A stretch of 64,000 nucleotides of DNA from Bathymodiolus brooksi (GCA_963680875.1 OY804578.1:2542001-2606000); one strand, 5' to 3'; counted from the stretch's first letter, positions 13,661 to 22,515 are shown. Notes: a model not told the origin generated them from the sequence alone. Program-made: numbers and translations.

Positions 13661-13946
13661 GTACTGAGTTGACTACTATTTTACCTATTTTGTTCCAGTA
13701 TTGTTATAAATGCTGTTATAGTGACAGCCGGAACCTTTGAACCGTAATGAAAGCGGGAGGCTTGGCACTGTAAAATCTGATCCAACCCACCATTTCTTTG
13801 GATTGGAAATGCCTGTACCAAGTCAGGGTCATTACGGTTTTCACAGTTTTCCAGTTGTTGACTGATTTTGTCTGTTTATATACTTGTGAGTTTTGACTTT
13901 CCTTTGGAAGATTGTTCGGAGTTCGGTAATTTTGTTATTACCCTTA
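13661..13946 (+). repeat. Left direct repeat (pseudo-LTR-like) of the retroelement
   Basis: This aligns over its full length with 19284-19561, at roughly 85-90% identity by eye, including the runs GTGACAGCCGGAACCTTTGA, TGCCTGTACCAAGTCAGGG and GTTCGGAGTTCGGTAATTTT. Inside it an 11-bp perfect inverted repeat, AACCGTAATGA (13740-13750) and TCATTACGGTT (13829-13839), is conserved in both copies. I looked for a hammerhead ribozyme core, which some Penelope-like elements carry in this repeat, and did not find one. Confidence 0.85.
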
Positions 13947-14690
13947 TGAAATAGAAATAGAAATAGAAATAAGTTTATTAACCAAATCAGGGCCCCAGGA
14001 GGACATATACAAATAACAATTATGATTGATACACAACAACAATACATCAAACTAAATATTCACAGTGAAGTATCAATAATTATGGTGCAGGCACACTCAG
14101 GCAGGAAAAGAGATATATGCACATAAACGTACATACAATTACTCACATATATGAGGAGGGGGGGGGGGGGGATGAGAGAGAACATATGTCATATACAATA
14201 TATCAGGTGGTTTATCACCAATCTGCAAGAGACACCTTGAGTCGATGCTAAAAGGAAATAAAGTCCTACTTGTGTCTAGTGCAGACCGGCCATGTTGATA
14301 TAGAAGAATTTTGATGTGGAAGGAAATGGGAGGGACACACAACATGTAATATTGTTTGGAACATGGAAAGGGATCAGAGCTTTTGGATAACCAGCAGCGA
14401 GCATCAAGGGACGATGCCAAAAAGAATATTTTCTTTCTCATGCTCAATGCAGGCCATCCAGTTTGCAGATCTCCAATTCCATTTAATCAAATAGTTGTTG
14501 ATAAAAGATATTGACAAAGATATCTGTGTATAGTTGGGTCTTCATTATTTAAGATCCATATGAGCTTACATTTGTCATCTAAATTTTGAAAATTTTGACA
14601 CTCAGATGTCAAATATGTAGTAAAAATTTCCCTATAGCTATGGTTTTGCATGGCAAGTACAATGAAGTAAATGTCATATATATTCAATGT
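13947..14690 (-). pseudogene. 5'-truncated LINE (CR1-like) 3' end
   Basis: On the minus strand an open segment (14687 to 14487) reads ...SECQNFQNLDDKC then KLIWILNNEDPTIHRYLCQY. This resembles the C-terminal tail of reverse transcriptases of CR1-type LINEs as I know it from invertebrates. An untranslated region follows, then the end CCTCCTGGGGCCCTGATTTG, TTAATAAA and a repeated TTTCTA tail at 13947-13970. A related LINE end, GGGACCTTGATTGGACAAT, occurs at 21618-21636 on the other strand. The tail abuts the left direct repeat of the retroelement exactly. The 14139-14447 minus frame is 3' UTR, not a gene. The family call is tentative. Confidence 0.5.
14158..14171 (+). repeat. Poly-G run of 14
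   Basis: Fourteen consecutive G in otherwise AT-rich DNA, inside the LINE 3' region (poly-C in the LINE's own sense). Confidence 0.95.
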
Positions 14691-15658
14691 GAATTTTTAA
14701 GCCCTCCATACATTAAAAACATTGAAACAAAAATACAAACTGTTAATAAATAAGTCTTTGAATTTCGTTTCGTTCTGATAAAACAGGGGAAGTTATAAGT
14801 TAAGCATACACAATTCCGATTCTAATTTGTTGTCAGACATTTTAATCAGTTTTATTTTGGTAAAATCGATAAAAAAAAAATTATAATCGTTGTTTTTATA
14901 TTTGTACCTATTATTTAGCGGGACAGTTACAGTTCAACACAACACAAGAAATGTAGTATCGGGAGTGTACAGTCTTAATTTTAGATCTACCAAATTTTGT
15001 TGAATGTGAAGACAGGCTACGGAAACGATTATCTCCCTTGGCTATATACTCAACCATTACAACCAATAGAGGGGTGCTAATGTGTGTATCGTGTTAGGTA
15101 AATGAGTTTGCCAGACATTTATTTATGGATATATTGTGACAAAATATGGATGTAATTGTTTGAAATATATATTTCCCAATGAGGTTTGTATTATTTTACA
15201 TTCAACCTACGTCTTCATGTACAATTTTGGATGTGAAGTAAAATACAATCAAAATGTGGGCCAAATGTTACCAGCGAGCTGCTGGTAAGATCAGGATCAG
15301 AATCAGAAAGAGTTTTAGTTTGACAATTTTTTCTGAATGGCTTTTTGTTCTTTTGTAAGGTAGTTTTACCTTAATAATTATATATAAAAACAGAAAATAT
15401 AGGTTATATATTTTTATGAAATAAATTAATTAAAAGAAACACGTGTTTTCTTAGAATATGGTAAATCCGAGGATGATATGCAAAGCAGATGTTTGTTTAC
15501 AAACAATAATTATATATATAAGTGTATTTTGTAAACAACTAATGGTACCTAGATACATTGTATCTAACATAGTTAACACTTAATCCAAAATTTATTTAGC
15601 ATACATATGCATTTTGATTATTTTATTTTATGAATATAAATTGTTATTAAAAACAGAG
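14691..15658. other. AT-rich region, no gene seen
   Basis: Long A/T runs and TATATA stretches. No open frame or RNA gene could be supported. Part of it may be 5' untranslated sequence of the retroelement or sequence brought in by other insertions. Confidence 0.5.
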
Positions 15659-15750
15659 GATCGATTTATATCATAGATGGGCTTCACACTCCTACAGGAG
15701 TACAGATCGATTTATATCATAGATGGGCTTCACACTCCTACAGGAGTACA
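15659..15750. repeat. 46-bp perfect tandem duplication with a small hairpin
   Basis: Two adjacent identical copies start at 15659 and 15705 with GATCGATTTATATCATAGAT. Each contains CTCCTACAGGAG, able to form a 5-bp stem. It lies upstream of the reverse transcriptase gene. No role can be assigned. Confidence 0.9.
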
Positions 15751-16670
15751 GACAGTATTGTAAAATATTTATTTCATATTTTTTTAAATATAAACTTATA
15801 GACCAACTGTGCTAATCACTTGGTTCAATTTTTTTTTACAAACAGTTTTTCAGTAGTAATTTTATAATACTATACAGTACTATGATTATCTCCCTTTATT
15901 TATATTCCTTAAAAAGCATTTTCCCCAATAATTATTGTTAATTCAACTTTTTGCATTTAATTGTTATATTTTGAAATTGTTATCAATATTAAACAATAAA
16001 AAAAATGTATGTTCATATTTATATGAATATTATAGTTGCAATTATTTAAATTAAATATACCTACCTTGAAGAACTTTAGATTTATTTATATAATCAACGC
16101 CCACTTTATTATAAATATATCGCCGAATTTCCTTCGATATTTTCCGTATATTACAATTATACTTCGGCATTTTCCGATTTATTTCCGTCGATTCTAAATT
16201 TACATAGACACTTCAAATACGTCAAAAAATTATCCAATGAAAAGTTTCTCGATATACGAGAACTAGACGAGAATTTCATTACTTATTATAAAATCCCGAG
16301 ATACATCGAATGGTAAAATCGGCCATTTTCTAGCATCATTATTTGCTGATTCCATCCCCTTTCACTATGACATCCCCTGGTGAAGAGTTCATTTTATTTG
16401 TTTTCCTGGCAAAACGTCCCCAGTCAAAACCTCCTCAAAATGAAAGTAAAATCGGCCACATATTTTAAATAGAATGAAAAAAACATATGTATTGATATGA
16501 ATTGATATTTTTGGTTAAAAGATTAATGTATAATTTTATTTTTTTATTGATGAACGTGTTTTTTATGGATCAAAGAAATCAAGTTAATTTATGATATAAA
16601 ATAAAACGTGTTTGGCGACAATTATCTAATTATATTTATATTGATTATGCACATTCTTTGATGATTATAC
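15751..16670. other. AT-rich region upstream of the reverse transcriptase
   Basis: No gene, RNA or clear promoter could be supported. A TATCTCCCTTTAT motif occurs near 15889, a sequence often seen scattered in molluscan DNA. Confidence 0.45.
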
Positions 16671-16674
16671 CTAT

Positions 16675-16775
16675 GCAATCAGTGTCTACCACCACTAACG
16701 TTGTGAGTTCGAATCCCACTCAGGCGATCGAAGTGTACTCGATACAACTTTATGTGATGAAGTTTGACAGGTCAC
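16675..16775 (+). mobile_element. tRNA/SINE-head-like fragment with B box
   Basis: GTGAGTTCGAATCCCACTC (16703-16721) is a strong pol III B-box match. It is followed at 16759-16771 by AGTTTGACAGGTC, which resembles the head-to-body junction of the SINE family seen at 20345 (GACAGGTCGGTGG). No convincing A box is visible. It ends shortly before the reverse transcriptase start, so it may lie in that element's leader. An 83-codon frame at 16658-16909 that covers it looks spurious. Confidence 0.4.
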
Positions 16776-16833
16776 CTGTTACCTGTTACCTTCTCTGTAT
16801 GCTGCCTCCTTTGTCAGGCGAACCACTTCTTCA

Positions 16834-19200
16834 ATGCCTTACGGTTGCAATGATAACATCAAAGGAGTGGGAAATTTGTCAAGTCCTGGATGCAACGAAA
16901 TCAACGTGATGAGCCTTTTTAATACTATTCCAAGAACTAAACGTAGCCATGGTCATAAAAGAATTCAACATCCTAATGTTAAAAAGTCCTCTAAACCAAG
17001 AACGTTACAAGATACTTTTAATGATTTACTTTCTAATATACAGAAACCTCTTGGAATTCATCATATTCGTACAATCTTATTTTCACTACCTGTAAACTAC
17101 CTCAAAGATCTTAGGGATTTTGGACTTGACAAAGGAGGCGTAGATCCTTTTTCTCCTAAGTACAGATTGTCTAGTATTATATGTGACGTGGCGTCCTTTC
17201 GTCTTTTTAAACCAGTTCGATCTGAACCTCTTCATGATAACAACAGAAAATTCCTCCATATTCCGTTTGCTAACAAAGGAATCGATGCTATTAACATCAG
17301 CAACATTCTTAATAGAAAAGAGGTCGTAAAAGAAATTCCACCATATTTCAAAAATCAATCTGTTCCCATTGTCTCCTATAGTTACACTAACAGCATTGGC
17401 CGTAAAATTTTCAACTACAAAGAAGCATTGCAAGATATTAACATAGAAGAGTACCTTAAGAACCCTCTGACTTGTGACTGCTCCCACTCTCCTTTTCAAT
17501 ACAACCCATCTGGACATGTAATCACTGGTGATCTGAATATCATTCAACATGAGAGTCTCCGAAAGGTGATTTCTCATGGTCCTAAATTCAGAGAACCTCA
17601 ACACATCAATTGGAAACATAATTTCAAGATAATTATGGATGCTGTTGAAGATTATGCCAGAAGGTGGATAAAGAGAGAAGTAGACCAAGATCCTGAGTTA
17701 GAGTCCTTGTCAGACTGGGTTAGAACAATTAGGTCTCTAGTACAAGGTCGGATTCACAAACTCAAAAATTGTGTTAATAGTCGACCTAAGTCTGTATTTA
17801 AAGACCAAGAAGCTGTTAAGTGTCTTTCCTCTCTTCATGACAAATATGTTATCGTTCCTGCGGACAAGGCTTCCAACAATATCGTGTTTGTATGTAAATC
17901 ATATTACTTCGAATGCCTAATCAAGGAATTAGGTATAAATAGTAACACCTCTAGTAATACCACATACAAACCAACTTCGTTCGACAAAGATGAAATCCTA
18001 GCTAACCACAGATCATTCATGACCTCTTTAAACATTCCCTGTGGTAAAAAGTCTGAGGATTTACCCTATTTATATTGGATACCTAAACTCCATAAGACAC
18101 CATACAAAGAAAGGTACATAGCGGGATCATCAACTTGTTCGACGAAAGAATTGTCTATTCACCTAACAAAGATTCTGTCTGCAGTAAAAGAGGGACAACA
18201 GAAATATTGTGAAACTGTTTACTCGCGTAGTGGCATAAATCACATGTGGATTTTGAAAAACTCTAAAGATCTTTTGGATAACCTGAAATCAAGATCTTTC
18301 TCTCAGGTATCCTCCATCAAAACCTTTGATTTTTCAACTCTATATACCACCCTACCGCATGACAAATTAAAAACCCGCTTAAAAGAAACAATTCATAAAG
18401 CTTTTAGTCATAGAAACTATGGCTCAAAATTTGTTGTGTTAGGCTACAATTCCACATATTTTTCAAACAAAATTCATAAAGGTAAAACATGCTACTCCGA
18501 GGAACAGGTGATCAGTATGCTGGAGTTCCTCATCGATAACATATTTGTCTCCTTTGGAGGGACACTGTTTCAGCAGGTCGTCGGCATACCAATGGGTACG
18601 AATTGTGCCCCTCTTCTAGCCGATTTATTTTTATACTCATATGAGTCGGAGTTTCTTCAAAAGCTTGTAAAAGATAAGAAGATTCATGAGGCTAGAGCCT
18701 TTAATTTCACATACAGGTATATTGATGACGTTTTATCTATCAATAATTCTAGATTTGCAGAATTTCTTCCATTGATATATCCTCCAGAGCTGGAAGTTAA
18801 AGAGACCACCGATACAGCTTCGTCCGCATCATTTTTGGACTTATACCTCGAATTTGACGACAGTGGTCAACTCAGTACTAAAATTTATGATAAGCGGGAC
18901 GACTTCAATTTTAAAATCATAAATTTTCCAAATATGTGCAGCAATATACCAGCTTCTCCTGCATATGGTGTTTACATCTCGCAATTGATTCGCTATGCAA
19001 GGGGCAGTAGCAATTATTCTGATTTCCTGAAACGTCATCTTCATCTGAGAAACAGGCTACTGGACCAGGGCTATAAAAAGATTCGCCTTATTCGATCTCT
19101 TAAAAAGTTTATATTCCGATACCAATATCTTGTCGAAATATATTCCGTCTCTGCAGAAAAAATTATAAGCGATGCATTTTCATATAGTGAAAATGTATAA
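16834..19200 (+). CDS. Reverse transcriptase, Penelope-like, no visible endonuclease
   Basis: An intact 788-codon frame without introns or stops. Reverse transcriptase blocks appear in order: VPADKA (341-346), PKLHK (417-421), DFSTLYTTLPH (499-509), GIPMGTNCAPLLAD (584-597), YRYIDDVL (627-634) and FLDLYL (667-672). The presumed catalytic aspartates are D499, D631 and D632. The 'ADK' block, the PK(L/I)HK motif and the MGT..AP..AD block are typical of Penelope-like enzymes. A conserved-looking tail, NIPASPAYGVYISQLIRYAR (704-723), and a basic C-terminus follow. The first 330 residues have no recognised domain, only a CDC motif (214-216) and a GDLNIIQ-type block near 232-238. There is no GIY-YIG nuclease at either end. 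The first ATG is used; a second Met at residue 26 is an alternative start. The enzyme would copy the element's RNA; how it would prime without a nuclease is unknown. RT identity is near certain, the family likely. Confidence 0.93.
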   Translation: MPYGCNDNIKGVGNLSSPGCNEINVMSLFNTIPRTKRSHGHKRIQHPNVKKSSKPRTLQDTFNDLLSNIQKPLGIHHIRTILFSLPVNYLKDLRDFGLDKGGVDPFSPKYRLSSIICDVASFRLFKPVRSEPLHDNNRKFLHIPFANKGIDAINISNILNRKEVVKEIPPYFKNQSVPIVSYSYTNSIGRKIFNYKEALQDINIEEYLKNPLTCDCSHSPFQYNPSGHVITGDLNIIQHESLRKVISHGPKFREPQHINWKHNFKIIMDAVEDYARRWIKREVDQDPELESLSDWVRTIRSLVQGRIHKLKNCVNSRPKSVFKDQEAVKCLSSLHDKYVIVPADKASNNIVFVCKSYYFECLIKELGINSNTSSNTTYKPTSFDKDEILANHRSFMTSLNIPCGKKSEDLPYLYWIPKLHKTPYKERYIAGSSTCSTKELSIHLTKILSAVKEGQQKYCETVYSRSGINHMWILKNSKDLLDNLKSRSFSQVSSIKTFDFSTLYTTLPHDKLKTRLKETIHKAFSHRNYGSKFVVLGYNSTYFSNKIHKGKTCYSEEQVISMLEFLIDNIFVSFGGTLFQQVVGIPMGTNCAPLLADLFLYSYESEFLQKLVKDKKIHEARAFNFTYRYIDDVLSINNSRFAEFLPLIYPPELEVKETTDTASSASFLDLYLEFDDSGQLSTKIYDKRDDFNFKIINFPNMCSNIPASPAYGVYISQLIRYARGSSNYSDFLKRHLHLRNRLLDQGYKKIRLIRSLKKFIFRYQYLVEIYSVSAEKIISDAFSYSENV

Positions 19201-19242
19201 AGATAAAGAGTCAAATATGTCAAGAATTTGTTTTGTCAATGT

Positions 19243-19275
19243 GTGACGTAAAAATATTTTTGACATTTACGTCAC
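19243..19275 (+). other. Perfect 10-bp hairpin just after the RT stop codon
   Basis: GTGACGTAAA (19243-19252) and TTTACGTCAC (19266-19275) form a perfect 10-bp stem with a 13-base loop, 42 bp past the stop codon. In RNA it would be a 3' UTR stem-loop and could be a recognition structure for the element's reverse transcriptase. That role is inference only. Confidence 0.7.
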
Positions 19276-19283
19276 CGAATATG

Positions 19284-19561
19284 GTACTGCATTGACAACT
19301 ATTTTACCTATTTTGTTCCTGTATTTAAATACTGTTACAGTGACAGCCGGAACCTTTGAACCGTAATGAGAGCGGGAGGTTTGGCGCCTTAAAATCTGAT
19401 TCAACCCACCATTTCTTTAGAAATGCCTGTACCAAGTCAGGGTCATTACGGTTTTCACAGTTTTCCGGTTGTTGACTGATTTTGTCTGTTTATATAATTA
19501 TGAGTTTTGACTTTCCCTTTGTAAGATTGTTCGGAGTTCGGTAATTTTGTTATTACCTTTA
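19284..19561 (+). repeat. Right direct repeat (pseudo-LTR-like) of the retroelement
   Basis: Partner of 13661-13946, same strand. It keeps the internal 11-bp inverted repeat (19359-19369 with 19443-19453). Differences from the left copy are scattered substitutions plus a few short indels, including a net 4-bp gap near 19420. It ends with TAATTTTGTTATTACCTTTA, matching the left copy's end. Confidence 0.85.
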
Positions 19562-19735
19562 TTCTTCAACGGATCTTCATCCATTCTTGAAGCGTAGTTT
19601 ATATTTATTACGTTTTAATTACTTTATAGTTTATACGGGATGTGGAACATTTTTAAAAAGAGTATGTCATAATACACGCACTTTGCTTTCATATTTACAC
19701 TTTTATGCACGCACATATAAAAGTATATATCGCTT

Positions 19736-20110
19736 AATAACTAAGACACATCCATCGATGCACATAATAGTGGTAAAATCTAAGACACATCCATCGATGC
19801 ACATAATTGTGATAAAATCTAAGACACATCCATTGATGAACATAATTGTGATAAAATCCAAGACACATCTAGGTGTGGTAAAATCAAGACACATAGATGT
19901 GGTAAAATCTAAGACACATAATTGTGGTAAAATCTAAAACACATCCATCGATGCACATAATTGTGGTAAAATCTAAAACTCATAATTGTGGTAAAAACTA
20001 AGACACATAATTGTGGTAAAATCTAAAAGACATATCCATCGGTGCACATTTTTGTGGTAAAATCTAAACTACTTCCATCGATGCCCATAGTTGTGGTAAA
20101 ATATAAAAAA
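19736..20110. repeat. Minisatellite with 39-bp and shorter units
   Basis: Imperfect tandem copies of AAGACACATCCATCGATGCA plus CATAATTGTGGTAAAATCT (39 bp), mixed with shorter forms of about 25 bp that lack CCATCGATGCACAT. Copies decay toward the right. Open frames on both strands here (19587-19937 plus, 19703-19894 minus) only read through the repeat. Confidence 0.88.
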
Positions 20111-20344
20111 TCATCCATATGTACAGATTATATACCATACACCTCCATCACTCTCATGTCACCAATGTTCAACACAATACTGTTCCTCTGTAACTGACAT
20201 AAAATCCATGACTTCATTTAAACATCTACCCAATTAAATTTCATCTTTTCAGGTGTAGCGCAAAGTACATACTACTGGTTAATCTTTCAATATCGGTATA
20301 TAATTCATTCAGAAAATGGAACTTAGTGCAGTCAACTATTAACT

Positions 20345-20446
20345 TGCGACAGGTCGGTGGTTTTTTCCGGATACTCATATTTCCTCCACCAATAAAACTG
20401 ACCGCCACGACTACTGAAATATTGTTGAAAGTGGCGTAAAACACCA
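20345..20446 (+). mobile_element. SINE body and 3' fragment
   Basis: GACAGGTCGGTGG, TTTCCTCCACCAATAAAACT, GACCGCCACGA and CTGAAATATTGTTGAAAGTG, then GGCGTAAAACACC: the same body and 3' domain as the SINE at 33834-34097, in opposite orientation. No tRNA-like head or tail microsatellite is visible. The 110-codon minus-strand frame over this region is not a gene. Confidence 0.7.
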
Positions 20447-20510
20447 TAAGCCTAACCCTCTTTGATGAGTATACTCTATAGTATTGTCTATAAATTTGCC
20501 TTAATAATAA

Positions 20511-21207
20511 TAGATACGATAACGTAACCCTCATTCCACTTGTGCTCCAGTTAGGGTTACGAATCGGTCCCATTCAACGTATGGGAGCAAATTAATATTT
20601 TCGTTAAGTGAATATTTCAACTTTCTTTTTGCATATCTGGTCATAACTTATTATTCCCTACATTTTTTAAGTAATGGCGATACGAAATAAGTGTTACAAC
20701 ACCTGTTTCTACCTTCACGATCGATTTAGTTTTCGAAAATTGTTTCATGTCCGTCATGGCACTTTACGTATACTCTCGTGATGGGCGGAGCCTATCTATA
20801 TATGGAGCCTATCCATATATGGATCTGAATGCCAAATATGAAAAACTTTACTATAATATATTACTACGATTGATCCAAATAAGGATATCTCCAAAACGAG
20901 ACAAGTGCACGTGAAATAGCAACTTGTAAACAAAATGTCGGACAGAAAGAAGATTTCATGCATTCAAATTTTCAGATGGATATAAGTCTACCATGGATTG
21001 ATGCAGCGTTTACTTAACACCTCAAGGTTTACCTAAATATATTTATCTTTCACCCCCGTTAATTTTTCCAACCACTTACAACGGAATTAGGACAAAAAAA
21101 CCGCCCGGTGTGAATCACTTTGGGTGCTGCTCCCATACGTTGAATGGGATCGATTCGTAACCCTCGCTGGGAGCAAAAGCGGACTGAGGGTTACGTTATC
21201 GTATCTA
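20511..21207. mobile_element. 697-bp terminal-inverted-repeat DNA element, non-autonomous
   Basis: Long inverted ends, 20511-20587 and 21128-21207 (77 and 80 bp), begin TAGATACGATAACGTAACCC and include ACGAATCG and CCCATTCAACGTATGGGAGC. They differ by scattered substitutions and small indels. Immediately outside lie TAATAATAA at 20502-20510 and TAATAATAA at 21208-21216, a candidate 9-bp target-site duplication, although the low complexity weakens it. The interior has no open frame of transposase size. Long ends plus a 9-bp duplication would fit a Mutator-like derivative. Confidence 0.8.
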
Positions 21208-21439
21208 TAATAATAACAGAGGCCCTTGATGACCTCTGTATATGAATGGCATTGCTCTCATGCATGTACATTGGTCATGGGGAGGACGCTGGATCTGCCC
21301 TCTGTCATTGAATTAGCCCCTTGTAAATATAAAAGGGTTTATTTCTATTTCGGTGTTCAGAAAAAGTTAATAACTTATTAAATATCAACAAATGATATAT
21401 ATTTATTGGGGTTTTTTGGGTTTTTTTTTTGGTAATTGC

Positions 21440-21665
21440 CCAGTGGACTCTTCTAAATATTATACTCATCAGAGACATAGATATGTTTAGTACTTATGTA
21501 CCAATTTCTGCAAATTGCTTGTTTGTATACTGTTTATTACATTTATGTATTAGAATGTTTATTGTTTTTTTGTGTAATATAAATCACTGTAATGATTCTG
21601 CCCCTTGCTGGGACCTTGATTGGACAATCAAATCTTATCTTATCTTATCTTATCTTATCTGTATA
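21440..21665 (+). mobile_element. LINE 3' end with TTATC tail
   Basis: A T-rich stretch ends in GATTCTGCCCCTTGCTGGGA then CCTTGATTGGACAATCAAAT, followed by tandem CTTAT units to about 21660. This is the form of a CR1-like LINE 3' terminus and is related to the minus-strand tail near 13947-13990. Its 5' limit is uncertain. The 87-codon frame at 21429-21692 has no recognised domain and is rejected as a gene. Confidence 0.5.
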
Positions 21666-21805
21666 GGCCTGGCGACCGTTTCACTAAAGTGATCGTAAAT
21701 CGTAAGTCTAAGATCACTTTTAAGATTTCCTTACGTGCACGTATACGTGCATTTCACTAAACTAGTCCTAAGCTTAAGAGTTACGACTTGCGACAAGTAA
21801 CATCT
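21666..21805. mobile_element. MITE-like palindromic fragment 1
   Basis: GGCGACCGTTTCACTAAAG followed by short inverted GTAAATCGTAAG-type motifs and a perfect 16-bp palindrome TGCACGTATACGTGCA (21736-21751). The opening sequence recurs at 22355. A repeated CACTAAA / CGTAAGTCGTAA vocabulary marks both as members of one repeat family. Confidence 0.55.
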
Positions 21806-21860
21806 CCTATAATGGAGGTAAAAAGATATATTGTATCATATATTTTATATAAGATGATTG

Positions 21861-21994
21861 AGTTTAGGTGATTAACGCCACTTTCAGCTATATCATGTAT
21901 ATCAGTTTTAGTAGCCAGAGAACCACCGACCACGGGCAACCAACTGGTAAACTTTATCACTTGCGGTTGCGAGTCGAGTGCACCTTTTTAGTAT
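21861..21994 (-). mobile_element. SINE body and 3' fragment
   Basis: On the minus strand it carries GGTGCACTCGACTCGCAACC, TTACCAGTTGGTTGCCCGTG, GTCGGTGGTTCTCTGG and ATGATATAGCTGAAAGTGGC, then GTTAATCACC. It matches the SINE at 33834-34097 but the CCGGAGTTCCCGGAG segment is shorter and the tRNA-like head is missing. Confidence 0.7.
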
Positions 21995-22349
21995 ATTTTA
22001 TACATAAACCCAACAGCTCGGAAGCTGATTACATTAATAATCACATTTTAAATGTGTTTAAATACGTTTTTAATATTCAACTAATTATAAAACTCTAAAA
22101 TGATCTTTTAAATGAATAAACCAAAGCTATCAGAAAAACAAAATGTCAAGTGTAAAATTTTACAGAAATTTGAAAAGAAATTTATTTTATGGAATATATT
22201 TTAACAAATTTCATACTATATGTAAGGAGAAATAAAAAAAAATGTGACCATAGAATTGCCAATACATTCACATTCTGCACCGATATTCCGTTTGCGGCGC
22301 ATTTCAATTGCGCGCAAAAAAAATCCACCATTTACGTGAAGAACTGTAG
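21995..22349. other. AT-rich spacer
   Basis: No gene or defined repeat was recognised. Short open frames at 21868-22098 and 22189-22389 cover SINE and spacer sequence. Confidence 0.5.
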
Positions 22350-22515
22350 GGGTCCAGGCGACCGTTTCACTAAAGGTCGTAAGTCGTAAACGTAGACGTA
22401 AGTGCACTCTTAAGAGTTTCGACCGTTTCACTAATAGTTAGGATTTACGACTTACGATAAAAAGTGATCGCAAAGTTAAGAGTGGTGGAAGGTGCACGTA
22501 AGTCGTAAATCGTAT
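22350..22515. mobile_element. MITE-like palindromic fragment 2
   Basis: Starts with CCAGGCGACCGTTTCACTAA like the copy at 21666, then alternates CGTAAGTCGTAAACG and inverted TTTACGACTTACGAT motifs. GACCGTTTCACTAA occurs twice inside it (22359, 22420). No coding capacity. Confidence 0.55.

Larger units (their letters stand above)
13661..19561 (+). mobile_element. Penelope-like retroelement bounded by direct repeats
   Basis: A single long reverse transcriptase frame (16834-19200) lies between two direct repeats, 13661-13946 and 19284-19561, in the same orientation. Penelope-like elements are known to carry such pseudo-LTR repeats, and the enzyme's motifs point the same way. The right repeat begins 83 bp after the stop codon, a compact element-like arrangement. 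The left repeat is nearly 2.9 kb from the start codon, and a 5'-truncated LINE sits between them, so the left part has been disrupted by at least one later insertion. I see no integrase, protease, gag, tyrosine recombinase or GIY-YIG domain. The element limits are inferred from the repeats. Confidence 0.6.

Noticed and set aside
13661..13946. Hammerhead ribozyme in the direct repeat
   Set aside because: Searched by eye on both strands for the CTGATGA...GAAA core in both repeats; not found.
14139..14447. 102-codon minus-strand frame
   Set aside because: Lies in the LINE 3' region and ends in a proline run created by the poly-G tract; no recognised domain.
16658..16909. 83-codon frame overlapping the RT start
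   Set aside because: Out of frame with the RT gene, covers a SINE-like fragment and has no protein features.
17086..17688. 200-codon minus-strand frame
   Set aside because: Antisense shadow of the reverse transcriptase gene, with no independent features.
18841..19044. 67-codon minus-strand frame
   Set aside because: Antisense to the C-terminal part of the reverse transcriptase.
13661..19561. True LTR retrotransposon or retrovirus-like element
   Set aside because: No gag, protease, RNase H or integrase motifs, no primer-binding site recognised next to the left repeat, and the RT motifs fit Penelope-like enzymes better.
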